Source: Rhizobium sp. CC-YZS058 (GTDB lineage Bacteria; Pseudomonadota; Alphaproteobacteria; Rhizobiales; Rhizobiaceae). Taken from it: DNA of 64,000 nt. Shown one piece after another: positions 1-8,849 of the stretch; position 1 is the first letter of the stretch; every line of letters begins with the position of its first letter. Where the stretch lies: contig NZ_JAYESJ010000001.1 in assembly GCF_034720595.1 (NCBI RefSeq), positions 3,498,001-3,562,000 on the forward strand. The letters run 5' to 3'. The notes under the pieces are model-generated. The model was given only the letters and a program-made list of their open reading frames with translations, did no database searches and was not told the DNA's origin. The position numbers were made by a program, and so were the translations under genes.

Positions 1-315
1 GAGGCGCTTGCGCTCGCCGACGGACGCATCTTCACCGGCCGGCAGGCGGTGGGCATGAAACTGATCGACGAACTGGGCGGCGAGCCGGCCCTGCGTGCCT
101 TCTTCGAAAGCCGCAAGGTGGCCAGGGATCTGCCGATCGTCGATTGGGAACCGCCGAGCAACAGCCTCCCCTTCGGTCTCGGTTCGCTCAGCCTTGCCCT
201 TCTCCAGTCGCTCGGGCTCGATCCGGCGCGGCTTGCCAGCAGCCTGCCGGACCTTGGCGCAGACAAGTTGTTTCTTGACGGTCTTGTTTCCGTTTGGCAG
301 GTTGAAGGCCGCTAA
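1..315 (+). CDS. sppA: Signal peptide peptidase SppA, C-terminal fragment
   Basis: The reading frame is open from base 1 and ends in TAA at 313-315, so about 104 C-terminal residues are present and the start lies outside the window. The segment ALADGRIFTGRQAVGMKLID matches the conserved end of the serine-protease domain of SppA/protease IV, where 'GR.(F/Y)TG.QA...GL(I/V)D' is a family hallmark. SppA is an inner-membrane enzyme that degrades cleaved signal peptides. The remaining tail (LPFGLGSLSLALLQSLGLDP) is hydrophobic and poorly conserved. The gene lies upstream of ihfB in the same direction, as is common in Rhizobiaceae. The identification rests on family memory of a fragment, but the motif is distinctive. 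Confidence 0.88.
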   Translation, partial: EALALADGRIFTGRQAVGMKLIDELGGEPALRAFFESRKVARDLPIVDWEPPSNSLPFGLGSLSLALLQSLGLDPARLASSLPDLGADKLFLDGLVSVWQVEGR

Positions 316-486
316 GACTGCCGGCGGCTGATGCCGGAGGCGGCTGCGGCGTCCGAACAGTCCGACTACCCGGATCAACGCGCGCCTTCAGCCTGCAAGA
401 CCGGAATGAGCCTGCAGGACTGAGATCGGGTGGGGCAAGCCTGCGGCACGCGATCGAGACAAAGACAATCCATAAAGGGGTGACGG

Positions 487-804
487 GTGATCAAGTCGGA
501 GCTGGTTCAGATCGTTGCGGCGCGCAACCCGCATCTTTACCACCGCGATGTCGAAAACATCGTCAACGCCGTGCTCGACGAGATTACCGACGCGCTTTCG
601 GCGGGCAATCGCGTGGAGCTGCGTGGCTTCGGCGCCTTTTCGGTCAAAAACCGTCCTTCCCGCTCGGGGCGCAATCCGCGCACGGGCGACAGCGTCTTCG
701 TCGAAGAAAAATGGGTGCCGTTCTTCAAGACCGGCAAGGAGCTGCGCGAGCGGCTGAACCCCGGCTCCGATGCCGACATCGACATCGATATCGACGAGGA
801 TTGA
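487..804 (+). CDS. ihfB: Integration host factor subunit beta
   Basis: A 105-residue HU/IHF-fold protein that heterodimerises with IHF-alpha, bends DNA, and shapes nucleoid structure, recombination and sigma-54 promoters. The signature [21 protein letters not shown] carries the beta-ribbon arm and the Pro that intercalates in the minor groove. The start is GTG at 487, preceded by an AAGGGG-type ribosome site at 475-480, and gives the standard N-terminus [16 protein letters not shown]. The body has normal length. The last residues form an acidic alternating Asp-Ile tail ([11 protein letters not shown]) beyond the conserved fold. A 171-bp intergenic gap separates it from sppA, so it probably has its own promoter. 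Confidence 0.95.
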   Translation: MIKSELVQIVAARNPHLYHRDVENIVNAVLDEITDALSAGNRVELRGFGAFSVKNRPSRSGRNPRTGDSVFVEEKWVPFFKTGKELRERLNPGSDADIDIDIDED

Positions 805-937
805 GCCGCGTCCGGCGCCGTGCCGCTTGAAAAGCCGATGATGATGCGCGGGCCCTGTTTAACAGCGGCGCCACTGCCCTATGTCCCCCGCTCGACCACC
901 CATTCCCGGTGACCCACCTGTTTCGCGGAGAGTTTCG

Positions 938-1333
938 ATGCTGAGAAAGTTGATCAATGTCGTGGTGTTCGTTCCGCTCGGCATCGTTCTCATCGTGCTT
1001 TGCGTCGCCAACCGCCAGCCGGTGAAGCTCGCCTTCAATCCGTTCGATACGGCCGATACGGTGCTGGCGCTGACCGCGCCCTTCTATGTCTTCCTGTTCC
1101 TCGCCCTGATTCTGGGGCTTTTGATCGGCGCTGCTGCCACATGGGTCAGCCAGGGCAAGTATCGGCGCCGCGCGCGGATCGAGGCCAGCGAAGCGCTGAA
1201 ATGGCATCAGGAGGCCGAAAAGCGCCAGGCCCAGGCAGCAGCAGCCCAGCCGTCCACCGTGCCGGCCGGCCAGACGAGCCTTGCGCCGGCCGCCAACCGG
1301 TCGACCGGCCTCGTTGCAGCGAAGCTGCGCTGA
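938..1333 (+). CDS. LapA-domain (DUF1049) inner membrane protein
   Basis: A 131-residue protein with two predicted membrane helices (about residues 4-24 and 44-67) separated by the motif VANRQPVKLAFNPFD. This is the layout of the lipopolysaccharide-assembly protein A (LapA/YciS) domain. The C-terminal half is cytoplasmic, charged, then Ala/Gln-rich. The start at 938 is preferred because GGAGAG precedes it at 927-932; an open frame back to 881 has no ribosome site. In enterobacteria LapA works with LapB to control LpxC turnover; no LapB is present here and the rhizobial role is unproven. The stop codon directly abuts the stop of the convergent gene on the other strand. Confidence 0.8.
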   Translation: MLRKLINVVVFVPLGIVLIVLCVANRQPVKLAFNPFDTADTVLALTAPFYVFLFLALILGLLIGAAATWVSQGKYRRRARIEASEALKWHQEAEKRQAQAAAAQPSTVPAGQTSLAPAANRSTGLVAAKLR

Positions 1334-1804
1334 TCAGCCTTCCACAGGCTGCCCTTGCGCCTTGCGCAGGGCGGCCGCGGTAAAGCGGGCGAAGAAGCGC
1401 TCGGCGATCCGGTTTGCTCCGGAGGAAACGAGCTTCGAGCCCAGCTGGGCGATCTTGCCGGAAACATCGGCGGTAATTGCGTAAACGAGCAGCGTTTCGG
1501 CTTCGCCGATCGCTTCGAGCCGCACATCGGCGCCGCCCTTGGCAAAGCCGGCGAGGCCCCCCTTCCCTTCTCCTTCGATCCGGTAGCTTTCCGGCGGATT
1601 GAGCGCCGACAGCGTGATGACGCCGGAGAAGGACATGGAAACGAAGCCGAACTTCACCGTAACTACGGCATCGAGCGTGGTCGGCGAGGTCCAGTCGAGC
1701 ATCGAGCAGCCGGGGATGCAGGCTTTCAGCACCTCCGGATCGTTCAGCGCCGCCCAGACATCCTCCCGCGGCAGCGCGATGCGCTCTTCCCCGACCATCT
1801 CCAT
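1334..1804 (-). CDS. CoxG-like SRPBCC family protein
   Basis: A 156-residue START/SRPBCC-fold protein of the 'carbon monoxide dehydrogenase subunit G' family. It shows the family start (ERIALPREDVWAALNDPEVL), the ACIPGC motif near residue 30, and the GKGGLAGFAKGGADV beta-strand region near residue 80. CoxG in CO oxidisers recruits the dehydrogenase to the membrane, but many alphaproteobacteria keep a single copy with no CO dehydrogenase genes nearby, as here. Its role is therefore unknown, perhaps lipid or quinone binding. It is convergent with the LapA-domain gene and has no gap to it. The start ATG at 1804 is followed by the canonical N-terminus. Confidence 0.82.
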   Translation of the reverse strand: MEMVGEERIALPREDVWAALNDPEVLKACIPGCSMLDWTSPTTLDAVVTVKFGFVSMSFSGVITLSALNPPESYRIEGEGKGGLAGFAKGGADVRLEAIGEAETLLVYAITADVSGKIAQLGSKLVSSGANRIAERFFARFTAAALRKAQGQPVEG

Positions 1805-1925
1805 GCACGACCACTCCCCTTGCCTCCGGCGCAGGCGGCCGGGCGCTCGAATGTAAGTTGGGATAAGACTTTGCCAAGAGCGGCGGCGATGCTATTTGCA
1901 CGCAAGCCGCATCTGACGGCTCGAT

Positions 1926-3074
1926 ATGACGAGAAGGCACGTCTCCTTGAAGGACAAGACCAGACGCCCGGGAGGCCGGCCGGACGCGCCGAAGCGCCAG
2001 CGCCCCGAACAGCCGCGTGGGCCGGCAAAGCCGCAGCAGGCGACATCCCGCCCAGCCCCGAGGCCGGCAGGCAAACCTGCCATGGCCACGCGCAGCGAAC
2101 ATGCGCCCGCCGCGATGACGGAAGACCGCATGCCGGCTGCGCCGCTCCGGCGCCGAGAGGGTGCGGCCCCGGCGCAAACCGTGCCCCTGATCCTCGAAAC
2201 GGCCGCCTCCGACGATTATGCCCTGATCGACAGCGGCGATGCCCTGAAGCTTGAGCGTTACGGGCCCTACCTCATCGTGCGTCCCGAGGCGCAGGCCCTG
2301 TGGCCCAAGGCCGCGCCTGAACTCTGGGACAAGGCAGATGCGATCTTTACCGGCGATACGGATGAAGATGGCATGGGCCGCTGGCGGTTTCCCAAGATGC
2401 TGCTTGGCGAAACCTGGCCGATGCAGCTTCTCGACGCCGAGTTTCTCGGCCGCTTCACCGCCTTCCGCCATGTCGGGGTCTTTCCCGAGCAGATGGTCCA
2501 TTGGGCCTGGATGAAGGCGCGGATCGAAGAGGCGCGCCGGCCGCTGAAGGTGCTGAACCTGTTCGGCTATACCGGGGTTGCTTCGCTGATCGCCGCCACG
2601 GCCGGTGCCGAGGTCACCCATGTGGACGCCTCCAGAAAGGCGATCGGCTGGGCGCGCGAAAACCAGGCGCTCGGCCGCGCCGAACATCTGCCGATCCGCT
2701 GGATCTGCGATGATGCGATGAAGTTCATCCAGCGCGAGGCCCGGCGCGGCAGCCGCTACGACATCATCCTCACCGATCCGCCCAAATTCGGGCGCGGGCC
2801 GAACGGTGAAGTCTGGCAGCTCTTCGACCATCTGCCCGCCATGCTCGACACCTGCCGCGAGATCCTCTCGCCGCAGGCCGAAGGCCTGGTGCTGACCGCC
2901 TATTCGATCCGCGCCAGCTTCTACGCCATTCACGAGCTCATGCGCGAAACCATGCGCGGATGCGGCGGGCGGGTGGAATCCGGCGAACTGATCCTGCGCG
3001 AGACCGGGCCCGACGAGGTCGGCTCGGGCCGCGCGCTCTCCACCTCCCTCTTCAGCCGATGGGTGCCCGCATGA
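1926..3074 (+). CDS. Class I SAM-dependent rRNA methyltransferase (RlmI/RlmK-like)
   Basis: A 382-residue methyltransferase. Motif I (LNLFGYTGVASLIAATAGAE, about residue 203), an acidic motif II (THVDASRKA) and motif IV (ILTDPPKFGRGP) identify a Rossmann-fold nucleic-acid methyltransferase of the RlmI family, which methylates 23S rRNA. The first 80 or so residues are Arg/Pro/Lys-rich and low in complexity. They may be a basic RNA-binding extension or an over-extended start; an in-frame ATG lies at 2082. The stop overlaps the next start in an ATGA, so this gene, the TrmH-type gene and lspA are probably one operon. The exact rRNA target base cannot be read from sequence. Confidence 0.85.
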   Translation: MTRRHVSLKDKTRRPGGRPDAPKRQRPEQPRGPAKPQQATSRPAPRPAGKPAMATRSEHAPAAMTEDRMPAAPLRRREGAAPAQTVPLILETAASDDYALIDSGDALKLERYGPYLIVRPEAQALWPKAAPELWDKADAIFTGDTDEDGMGRWRFPKMLLGETWPMQLLDAEFLGRFTAFRHVGVFPEQMVHWAWMKARIEEARRPLKVLNLFGYTGVASLIAATAGAEVTHVDASRKAIGWARENQALGRAEHLPIRWICDDAMKFIQREARRGSRYDIILTDPPKFGRGPNGEVWQLFDHLPAMLDTCREILSPQAEGLVLTAYSIRASFYAIHELMRETMRGCGGRVESGELILRETGPDEVGSGRALSTSLFSRWVPA

Positions 3075-3931
3075 AGCCCGAGGATCGCACAACGCCCACC
3101 GGCCGGGTCGGCCAGGTCAAGGAGGTCACGAGCCTCACCAACCCGATCATCAAGGACATCCGTGCGCTGACCCAGAAGAAGGCCCGCGACGAAAGCGGCA
3201 CCTTCATGGCCGAAGGGCTGAAGCTGGTCATCGACGCGCTCGATCTCGGCTGGACCATCCGCACGCTCGTCTATGCCAAGGCCGCCAAGGGCAAGACCAT
3301 GGTGGACGAGGTAGCCGCCAAGACAGTGGCGCGTGGCGGGCTGGTGCTTGAGGTGAGCGAAAAGGTCATCGCAACCGTGACCCGGCGCGACAATCCGCAG
3401 ATGGTGGTCGGCATTTTCGACCAGCGCTACCGTGCGCTGAAGGATGTGAAGCCCGGCAAGGGCGAGACCTATGTCGCGCTCGACCGGGTCCGCGATCCCG
3501 GCAATCTCGGCACCATCATCCGCACGGCGGATGCGGCTGGCGCCTCCGGCGTCATCCTGGTGGGCGAGACGACCGACCCCTTTTCGCTGGAAACCGTGCG
3601 GGCAACCATGGGCTCGGTCTTCGCCATGCCGGTCATGAAGGCGAACGCGGGCGATTTCCTGGCCTGGAGCCGCGGCTCCGGCGCGCAGCTTGTGGCGACC
3701 CATCTGGCCGGGGCGGTGGACTACCGCACCATCGATTACCGCGCCCGGCCCTCCGTGCTTCTGATGGGCAACGAGCAGGCCGGCCTGCCGGAAGAGCTCG
3801 CGCGCGGCGCGGACCGGCTCGCGCGCATCCCGCAGTCCGGACGCGCCGATTCGCTGAACCTCGCCATCGCCACCGGCATCATGCTGTTCGAGGCCCGTCG
3901 CCATCTTCTTTCCCTGGAGCCGGCGTCGTGA
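3071..3931 (+). CDS. TrmH family RNA (2'-O-ribose) methyltransferase
   Basis: A 286-residue SpoU/TrmH (SPOUT) methyltransferase. The N-terminal substrate-binding domain starts with [21 protein letters not shown]. The C-terminal knotted domain carries the three SPOUT motifs: [21 protein letters not shown] (motif 1), [14 protein letters not shown] (motif 2) and [19 protein letters not shown] (motif 3). It methylates ribose 2'-OH in rRNA or tRNA; the target is not deducible. The start at 3071 is chosen because it overlaps the stop of the preceding methyltransferase in ATGA; the frame is open further upstream only as an artefact. Its own stop overlaps the GTG start of lspA. Confidence 0.9.
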   Translation: MKPEDRTTPTGRVGQVKEVTSLTNPIIKDIRALTQKKARDESGTFMAEGLKLVIDALDLGWTIRTLVYAKAAKGKTMVDEVAAKTVARGGLVLEVSEKVIATVTRRDNPQMVVGIFDQRYRALKDVKPGKGETYVALDRVRDPGNLGTIIRTADAAGASGVILVGETTDPFSLETVRATMGSVFAMPVMKANAGDFLAWSRGSGAQLVATHLAGAVDYRTIDYRARPSVLLMGNEQAGLPEELARGADRLARIPQSGRADSLNLAIATGIMLFEARRHLLSLEPAS

Positions 3932-4428
3932 GCGCAGCACCCACCCTCTTCTCCCGCCCGCTGCCGATCGCGCTGTTCATCCTTCTCGCGCTCGTCGCCG
4001 ATCAGGCGATCAAGCAGCTGGTGGAAGCGACGCTGCCCATGGAGCAGGCGGTGCATGTCATCCCCATGCTGGCGCTCTATCGCACCTATAATTATGGCGT
4101 CGCCTTCTCCATGCTCTCCGGCATGGAGGGCTGGTTCATCGTCGGCATGCGGCTGGTCGTCGTCGGCTTTGTGCTCTGGCTCTGGCGCCGCACGCCCAAG
4201 GACCGTTTCTTCGCCCATCTCGGCTATGCGATGATCATCGCCGGCGCGCTCGGCAATCTCGTTGACCGCTTTCTCTACGGCTATGTGATCGACTACGTCC
4301 TCTTTTACACCGAGACCTGGTCCTTCGCCGTCTTCAACCTGGCCGATGCACTGATCAGCGTCGGGGCCGGCGCGATCGTTCTGGACGAGATCCTGCAGAT
4401 GCGCCGCAAGCCGGCGGCGGATCGTTAA
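3928..4428 (+). CDS. lspA: Lipoprotein signal peptidase (signal peptidase II)
   Basis: A 166-residue integral membrane aspartic protease that removes the signal peptide of diacylglyceryl-modified prolipoproteins. Four hydrophobic segments are visible. Both catalytic aspartates lie in their usual motifs: Asp113 in GALGNLVDR and Asp140 in FNLADA. The N-terminal helix contains the conserved D.AIK ([10 protein letters not shown]). The gene starts with GTG at 3928 inside the stop of the TrmH-type gene (GTGA), which implies translational coupling. Length is normal for the family. It would process lipoproteins in this window such as the DUF2291 protein and the polysaccharide export protein. Confidence 0.96.
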   Translation: MSAAPTLFSRPLPIALFILLALVADQAIKQLVEATLPMEQAVHVIPMLALYRTYNYGVAFSMLSGMEGWFIVGMRLVVVGFVLWLWRRTPKDRFFAHLGYAMIIAGALGNLVDRFLYGYVIDYVLFYTETWSFAVFNLADALISVGAGAIVLDEILQMRRKPAADR

Positions 4429-4484
4429 AAAGCGATCGATTCGGGGAAGCAGTTTTTGACGGGCGGCATGCTAGGCCGAACGGC

Positions 4485-6716
4485 ATGAGCGCGCTGTCGA
4501 AACTTCATGAGAAGATCGCCGAGGCGAACCGCGGGCCCGACCGCCGGACGCTTCATCCGCCTGCCGCCCGTTCGCTCGAGGACACGACCGGGCGATCGAC
4601 CCTGCGTCCGGCTCTCATCGCGGCCGGCCTTCTCTCCTCCGCCGCCGTTCTGGCGCTCGGCATTCCCGCCGGCAGCTGGACCCTGCCGGTGGGCCTTGCG
4701 CTGGCCGGGCTGACCGGCACCGGCCTCCTGTTTCTCGACGGACGCCGCAGCGCGGTCGCCCGTGCCCATGCCCGGCAGGAGCTAGAGCGGGACGGCGCGC
4801 TGGAACAGCGAGAGCGGCTCGACGCCGTGCTCGACCTTCATGACCGGCTCGGAGACATCGCCATCCTCACCGATGGCGCAGGCCGGATCCTGTCCGCCAA
4901 CCAGACTTTCCTGGCCCTGATCGGTACGGACCCGCTCCAAAAGAGTCTCGAGGCTCTGGATCTGACGCGTCAGGGCGATCAGCTCTGCATAGCGGACGGC
5001 ACGCGGCTTCACTTCCACGAGACCCTCATCCGCGATCCGTCCACCGACGGTCTCTGCCGCCTGGGCATCGGACGGGCGGTCGCGCCCGACTTCGGCAATG
5101 TCGACCTCTTCGCCAGGGCGATCGAGCGGGCGCAGGCCGAAAGCCGCGACAAGTCGCAGCTGCTCGCCACCGTCAGCCACGAGATCCGCACGCCGCTCTC
5201 CGGCATTCTCGGCATGTGCAACCTCTTCAACCAGACGCGGCTTTCCGCCGAACAGGCGAACTATCTGGCCGGCATGCGCCAGGCCGGCCACACGCTGGTG
5301 CAGCTGGTCGACGATCTCCTGGATTTCTCGTCACTGGAGGCCGGCAAGTTCGCGCTCAAACCGACGCGCCAGCCGCTCCGCCCAGCCATCGAAAGTGTGG
5401 TGGAGATGCTCGCTCACCGCGCCCACGACAAGAACATCGAGATTGCCTCCGTCGTCGCAGCAGATGTGCCGGAGGTGCTGGAGATCGATGCGCCACGCCT
5501 CAAGCAGGTTCTGTTCAATGTCATCGGCAACGCGGTCAAGTTCACCGACACGGGCGGCGTCCTGGTTTCTGCCGAGCTTCGGAACGCCGAGCTCGTCATC
5601 ACCGTTTCCGATACGGGACCGGGGCTGACCCGCGAGGCGCAGCAGCGAATCTTCGAGGCCTTCGAACAGGCCGGCGACGCTGCAGGCCGGTCCGGCGGCA
5701 CGGGGCTCGGGCTTGCCATTTCCCGCCGCATCATGGCAGCCTTCAACGGCAGCCTGACGGTCTCAAGCGAGCCGGGCCAGGGCAGCACCTTCACGATCCG
5801 CCTGCCGCTGCCCGCCAATAGCTCCCTCTCTCCCGACCGGTCCACGCTGCTTTCCGGCAGCACGGTCTTGCTGATGGCGCCGGACGGACCGGCCGCGACA
5901 GCGCTTTGCGCCACGATCACCACGCTGGGCGGAACCTGCCGCCTCGCCCATGATCCGGCGGCCATGCGCCAGGCCCTCGCCGATGCGCTCGGCGAACGCT
6001 GCGCGCTGCCCCTGACCGATATCATCATCGACCATCGCCTCGCCGTTCAGGCGCGCGCGCTGCTGGCCTCCATGCCGGCCGTGGAGGCGCTGCGGCTGCG
6101 GCGCACCTATCTCGTCAACCCGGAAGAACGCGGCCAGCGGCCCCTGCACCAGACGGACGGCTTCAACGCCTGGCTGATCCGCCCCTTGCGCGAGCGCTCG
6201 CTGGTGGAAGTACTGAAAGGCCGGATGAAGGGGATCGAACTGCGCGACGCCATCAACGACAATCGTCCTGTCCTGCGCGATGTAGCGGCGGAGGAGGAGG
6301 CCGCCCGGGACGAGCTGCGTCAGGGAATTCTCCTTGGAGAGGACGATCCGGTAAACGCCCGCATGCTGAGCACGATTCTGAGTCGCGCCGGCCATGCGGT
6401 GACGCTGGCGGAAGACTTCATCCGGCTGCGCCAGCATCTGACGCCCGCCGATCCCGGCACGCCGCGCCCGTCGCTGGTCGTGACCGATCTGAACATGCCG
6501 GGCGGCGATGGGCTGACCATGCTGCGGCAGCTGCGGATGGTCGAGATCTGCGCCGGCCTGCCGCGCCTGCCCGTGGTGATCCAGACCTCCGATGCCCGGC
6601 CGGAGACCGAGCGCGATCTGATCGATGCCGGCGCCGATGCGGTCCTGGTCAAGCCCGCCGATCCGACCCGGCTCCTGGCCTTGGCGGCCCGCTTTTCGGC
6701 CGTCCCGGCCGCCTGA
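4485..6716 (+). CDS. Membrane-bound hybrid sensor histidine kinase
   Basis: A 743-residue hybrid kinase. Two membrane helices lie at about residues 41-85, with almost no periplasmic loop. A PAS-like segment follows (IAILTDGAGRILSANQTFL), then HisKA with the phospho-acceptor His232 (SHEIRTPLSG). The ATPase domain has the N box (NVIGNAVKFT, near 345), G1 (DTGPGL) and G2 (GGTGLGLAIS). After it, residues about 455-575 resemble a receiver that has lost its acidic pocket. The C-terminal receiver is intact: GEDDPVNARML, phospho-acceptor Asp668 (VVTDLNMPGGDG) and the Lys in VLVKPAD. No partner regulator lies next to it; its signal is unknown. Confidence 0.93.
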   Translation: MSALSKLHEKIAEANRGPDRRTLHPPAARSLEDTTGRSTLRPALIAAGLLSSAAVLALGIPAGSWTLPVGLALAGLTGTGLLFLDGRRSAVARAHARQELERDGALEQRERLDAVLDLHDRLGDIAILTDGAGRILSANQTFLALIGTDPLQKSLEALDLTRQGDQLCIADGTRLHFHETLIRDPSTDGLCRLGIGRAVAPDFGNVDLFARAIERAQAESRDKSQLLATVSHEIRTPLSGILGMCNLFNQTRLSAEQANYLAGMRQAGHTLVQLVDDLLDFSSLEAGKFALKPTRQPLRPAIESVVEMLAHRAHDKNIEIASVVAADVPEVLEIDAPRLKQVLFNVIGNAVKFTDTGGVLVSAELRNAELVITVSDTGPGLTREAQQRIFEAFEQAGDAAGRSGGTGLGLAISRRIMAAFNGSLTVSSEPGQGSTFTIRLPLPANSSLSPDRSTLLSGSTVLLMAPDGPAATALCATITTLGGTCRLAHDPAAMRQALADALGERCALPLTDIIIDHRLAVQARALLASMPAVEALRLRRTYLVNPEERGQRPLHQTDGFNAWLIRPLRERSLVEVLKGRMKGIELRDAINDNRPVLRDVAAEEEAARDELRQGILLGEDDPVNARMLSTILSRAGHAVTLAEDFIRLRQHLTPADPGTPRPSLVVTDLNMPGGDGLTMLRQLRMVEICAGLPRLPVVIQTSDARPETERDLIDAGADAVLVKPADPTRLLALAARFSAVPAA

Positions 6717-6906
6717 CGACGGCGAACGCCGCACTGCGGTCGGTCCCCGTCACCATGTTGTTGCAGAAGCGGTCTATAAGTCTCCGGAGCGGGCTGGTCG
6801 GCCCGCGGCAGGAGAACCCGGCCGGGGGCGGTCGCTTCTCCCTCGTGTGCCGCGCGCCGAAGCCCTACCATGACACATGCAGTTTCGCGATTCGGGAAGG
6901 GCGACG

Positions 6907-7785
6907 ATGACCCTGGATGTTCTGGACAAAACCCTTGCGCAGGATGCACTGCGCGCCCGCGCCTTGGCGCCGGCCCCGGCCGGCCACGAGGTCCTCGGCC
7001 GCATCGGCGCGCTAGAAACCCGCCTCGCCCGCAATGCGCGCGAAATCGATGCGGCCCAGCATGTCCGCTACCGGGTGTTCGTCGAGGAAATGGGCGCGTC
7101 GATCCCACCCGAGGCCGAGCGGCTGCGCCGCGATATCGATGCCTATGATTCGGTCTGCGACCATCTCCTGGTGCTCGACACCAGCCTTGACGGCCGCCCG
7201 GAAGAGCAGATCGTCGGCACCTATCGGCTTCTGCGCCAGGACATCGCGGCGAGAGCGGGCGGCTTCTACTCCGCTTCCGAATTCGACATCGCGCCGCTTC
7301 TCGCCCGCCACCCCGACATGCGTTTCATGGAGCTTGGCCGCTCCTGCGTGCTGCCCGCCTACCGCACCAAGCGCACGGTGGAACTTCTCTGGCAGGGCAA
7401 CTGGGCCTATGCGCTGAAACACGGGGTCGAGGCCATGTTCGGCTGCGCCTCCTTCCCCGGCATCGTGCCGGAGGAACATGCGCTGGCGCTCTCCTTCCTG
7501 CACCACAGCGTGCCGGCCGAGAATGCCTGGGCGGTGAAGGCCAGAAGCGACCGCTATCGCAGCATGGACCTGATGCCGGCCGAAGCCATTCAGCCCAAAC
7601 AGGCGCTGATGGCCCTGCCGCCGCTGATCAAGGGCTATCTGCGGCTGGGCGCCATGGTGGGTGAAGGGGCTGTCGTCGATGCGGACTTCCGCACCACCGA
7701 CGTTCTGATCGTGCTGCCGATCACCAACATTTCCGGCCGATACCTGAACTATTACGGCGCCGACGCCACCCGCTTCGCCCTCTGA
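6907..7785 (+). CDS. olsB: Ornithine-acyl-ACP N-acyltransferase OlsB-like (GNAT)
   Basis: A 292-residue acyl-homoserine-lactone-synthase-like GNAT protein. The motifs RYRVFVEEMGA, DSVCDHLLVLD, VGTYRLLRQD and FMELGRSCVLP follow the OlsB/'hemolysin-like' family, in which OlsB transfers a 3-hydroxyacyl chain from ACP to the amino group of ornithine, giving lyso-ornithine lipid. The phosphate-free ornithine lipids are typical of rhizobia. ATG 6907 is preferred because GGGAAGGGCGACG precedes it; an upstream GTG-type extension to 6877 is possible. The partner acyltransferase OlsA is not adjacent, unlike some rhizobia, so the specific substrate is inferred from family only. Confidence 0.75.
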   Translation: MTLDVLDKTLAQDALRARALAPAPAGHEVLGRIGALETRLARNAREIDAAQHVRYRVFVEEMGASIPPEAERLRRDIDAYDSVCDHLLVLDTSLDGRPEEQIVGTYRLLRQDIAARAGGFYSASEFDIAPLLARHPDMRFMELGRSCVLPAYRTKRTVELLWQGNWAYALKHGVEAMFGCASFPGIVPEEHALALSFLHHSVPAENAWAVKARSDRYRSMDLMPAEAIQPKQALMALPPLIKGYLRLGAMVGEGAVVDADFRTTDVLIVLPITNISGRYLNYYGADATRFAL

Positions 7786-7864
7786 ACATCGGCCGATCGG
7801 TGCCGCGAAGGCACCGTTGATGGCAGCTGGCCTCCACCGGCGCGAGCGCAGCCATTCCCCACTT

Positions 7865-7998
7865 CCGTCATCCTCGGGCTTGTCCCGAGGATCTGCTGCC
7901 GGCGCTCTGGAGCCACCAATCGCACACCATGATTCCAGCCGCCCCGTAGAAATCACAGAGGCGGGATCGGATCCTCGGGACAAGCCCGAGGATGACGG
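7865..7998. repeat. RIME-like intergenic palindromic element
   Basis: Two 29-bp arms, 7865-7893 and 7970-7998, are exact reverse complements separated by 76 bp. Each arm also contains its own palindrome (CCTCGGG-cttgt-CCCGAGG). The 300-bp gap between olsB and grpE (7786-8085) holds this element and no credible gene. Arms of this sequence and spacing resemble the Rhizobium-specific intergenic mosaic elements found between rhizobial genes. In RNA the element could fold into a large stem-loop between the convergent genes and act as a transcription barrier. I identify the class from memory; copy number elsewhere in the genome is not visible. Confidence 0.8.
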
Positions 7999-8085
7999 AG
8001 AGGGCCGTGGGTTGGGCGACCGTATGGCAGCTTCGCGGAGGTTGCCATCGGGCGTGCGGGGCGTGCGCACGCCCGGTTGGAGGCC

Positions 8086-8745
8086 TCAGGCCGAGGGCGT
8101 TTCGCTCTCGGCGGCGGCCGCCTTCGGGCCGCCCTTGGCGACCCCGACCATGGCGGGGCGCAACACGCGTTCGCCGATGGTGAAGCCCGCCTGGACAACC
8201 TGGACCACCGTGTTGTTCGGCACGTCTGGATTGGGGATCTCGAACATGGCCTGGTGGAAGTTCGGGTCGAACTTCTGCCCCTCCGGCTCGATCTTCTTCA
8301 CGCCGTGGCGCTCAAGCGCAGACAGCATCGAGCGCTCGGTCAGTTCGACCCCTTCGATCAAGGTCTTGAGTCCGGCATCGGCGCCATCGCGCGCTTCGCT
8401 CGACACCGCTTCCAGCGCCCGGCGCAGATTGTCGGAAACGGCGAGCATGTCGCGCGCGAAGCCGGCGACGGAATAGGACTTGGCGTCCTTCACGTCCCGT
8501 TCGGTGCGCCGGCGCAGATTGTCCATTTCGGCGGCGAGCCGCAGATAGCGGTCGCGGAAATCGGCCGCTTCCGCACGGGCGAGCTCGAGCGGATCCGGCT
8601 CGGAAACGGCCGGGTTCGGATCGGCAAAAGTCTCAGCCACGCCTTCGGCGGCGCCTGCGTCAGCGCCGGCCTCAGGCATCTGGACGGCTTCGGTTTCGGC
8701 CGCGTCGTTCGCCTGATTTGCGTGTCTTTTCGTCTCGTCGGTCAT
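8086..8745 (-). CDS. grpE: Nucleotide exchange factor GrpE
   Basis: A 219-residue GrpE, the ADP/ATP exchange factor of DnaK. The acidic, low-complexity N-terminus (about residues 1-55) is followed by the long helix with the conserved [19 protein letters not shown], and the C-terminal beta-wing with [20 protein letters not shown] and [23 protein letters not shown]. The start is ATG 8745 (MTDETKRH) with a GGAG ribosome site; an open frame to 8814 is rejected. It lies downstream of hrcA in the same direction with a 104-bp gap, the usual alphaproteobacterial arrangement. Confidence 0.96.
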   Translation of the reverse strand: MTDETKRHANQANDAAETEAVQMPEAGADAGAAEGVAETFADPNPAVSEPDPLELARAEAADFRDRYLRLAAEMDNLRRRTERDVKDAKSYSVAGFARDMLAVSDNLRRALEAVSSEARDGADAGLKTLIEGVELTERSMLSALERHGVKKIEPEGQKFDPNFHQAMFEIPNPDVPNNTVVQVVQAGFTIGERVLRPAMVGVAKGGPKAAAAESETPSA

Positions 8746-8786
8746 GACGTCTCCGGAATGAACTATGCGTGGTGAATATGCCGCCG

Positions 8787-8815
8787 ATATCGAACTTCGG
8801 GGCGTGAAAATCAAG
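8787..8815 (-). promoter_or_regulatory. Possible RpoH (sigma-32) promoter of grpE
   Basis: On the minus strand CTTGAT (8815-8810) is followed after 17 bp by CGATAT (8792-8787), about 40 bp before the grpE start. CTTG with a C/T-A-T-A-T type -10 element is the pattern of alphaproteobacterial heat-shock promoters. grpE belongs to the RpoH regulon in related species. The -10 match is partial, so this is a suggestion only. Confidence 0.35.
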
Positions 8816-8849
8816 AGCGGGCGGCATTTCGGCCGTACCCGTCTCCGCT

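Noticed and set aside
1334..1804. Carbon monoxide oxidation system
   Set aside because: Only a CoxG-like protein is present, with no CO dehydrogenase subunits nearby.
1146..3092. A 648-codon open frame on the minus strand opposite CoxG-like and rRNA methyltransferase genes
   Set aside because: It overlaps two recognisable genes, has no ribosome site and its translation is rich in Arg, Gly, His and Pro with no family motif; a GC-rich shadow frame.
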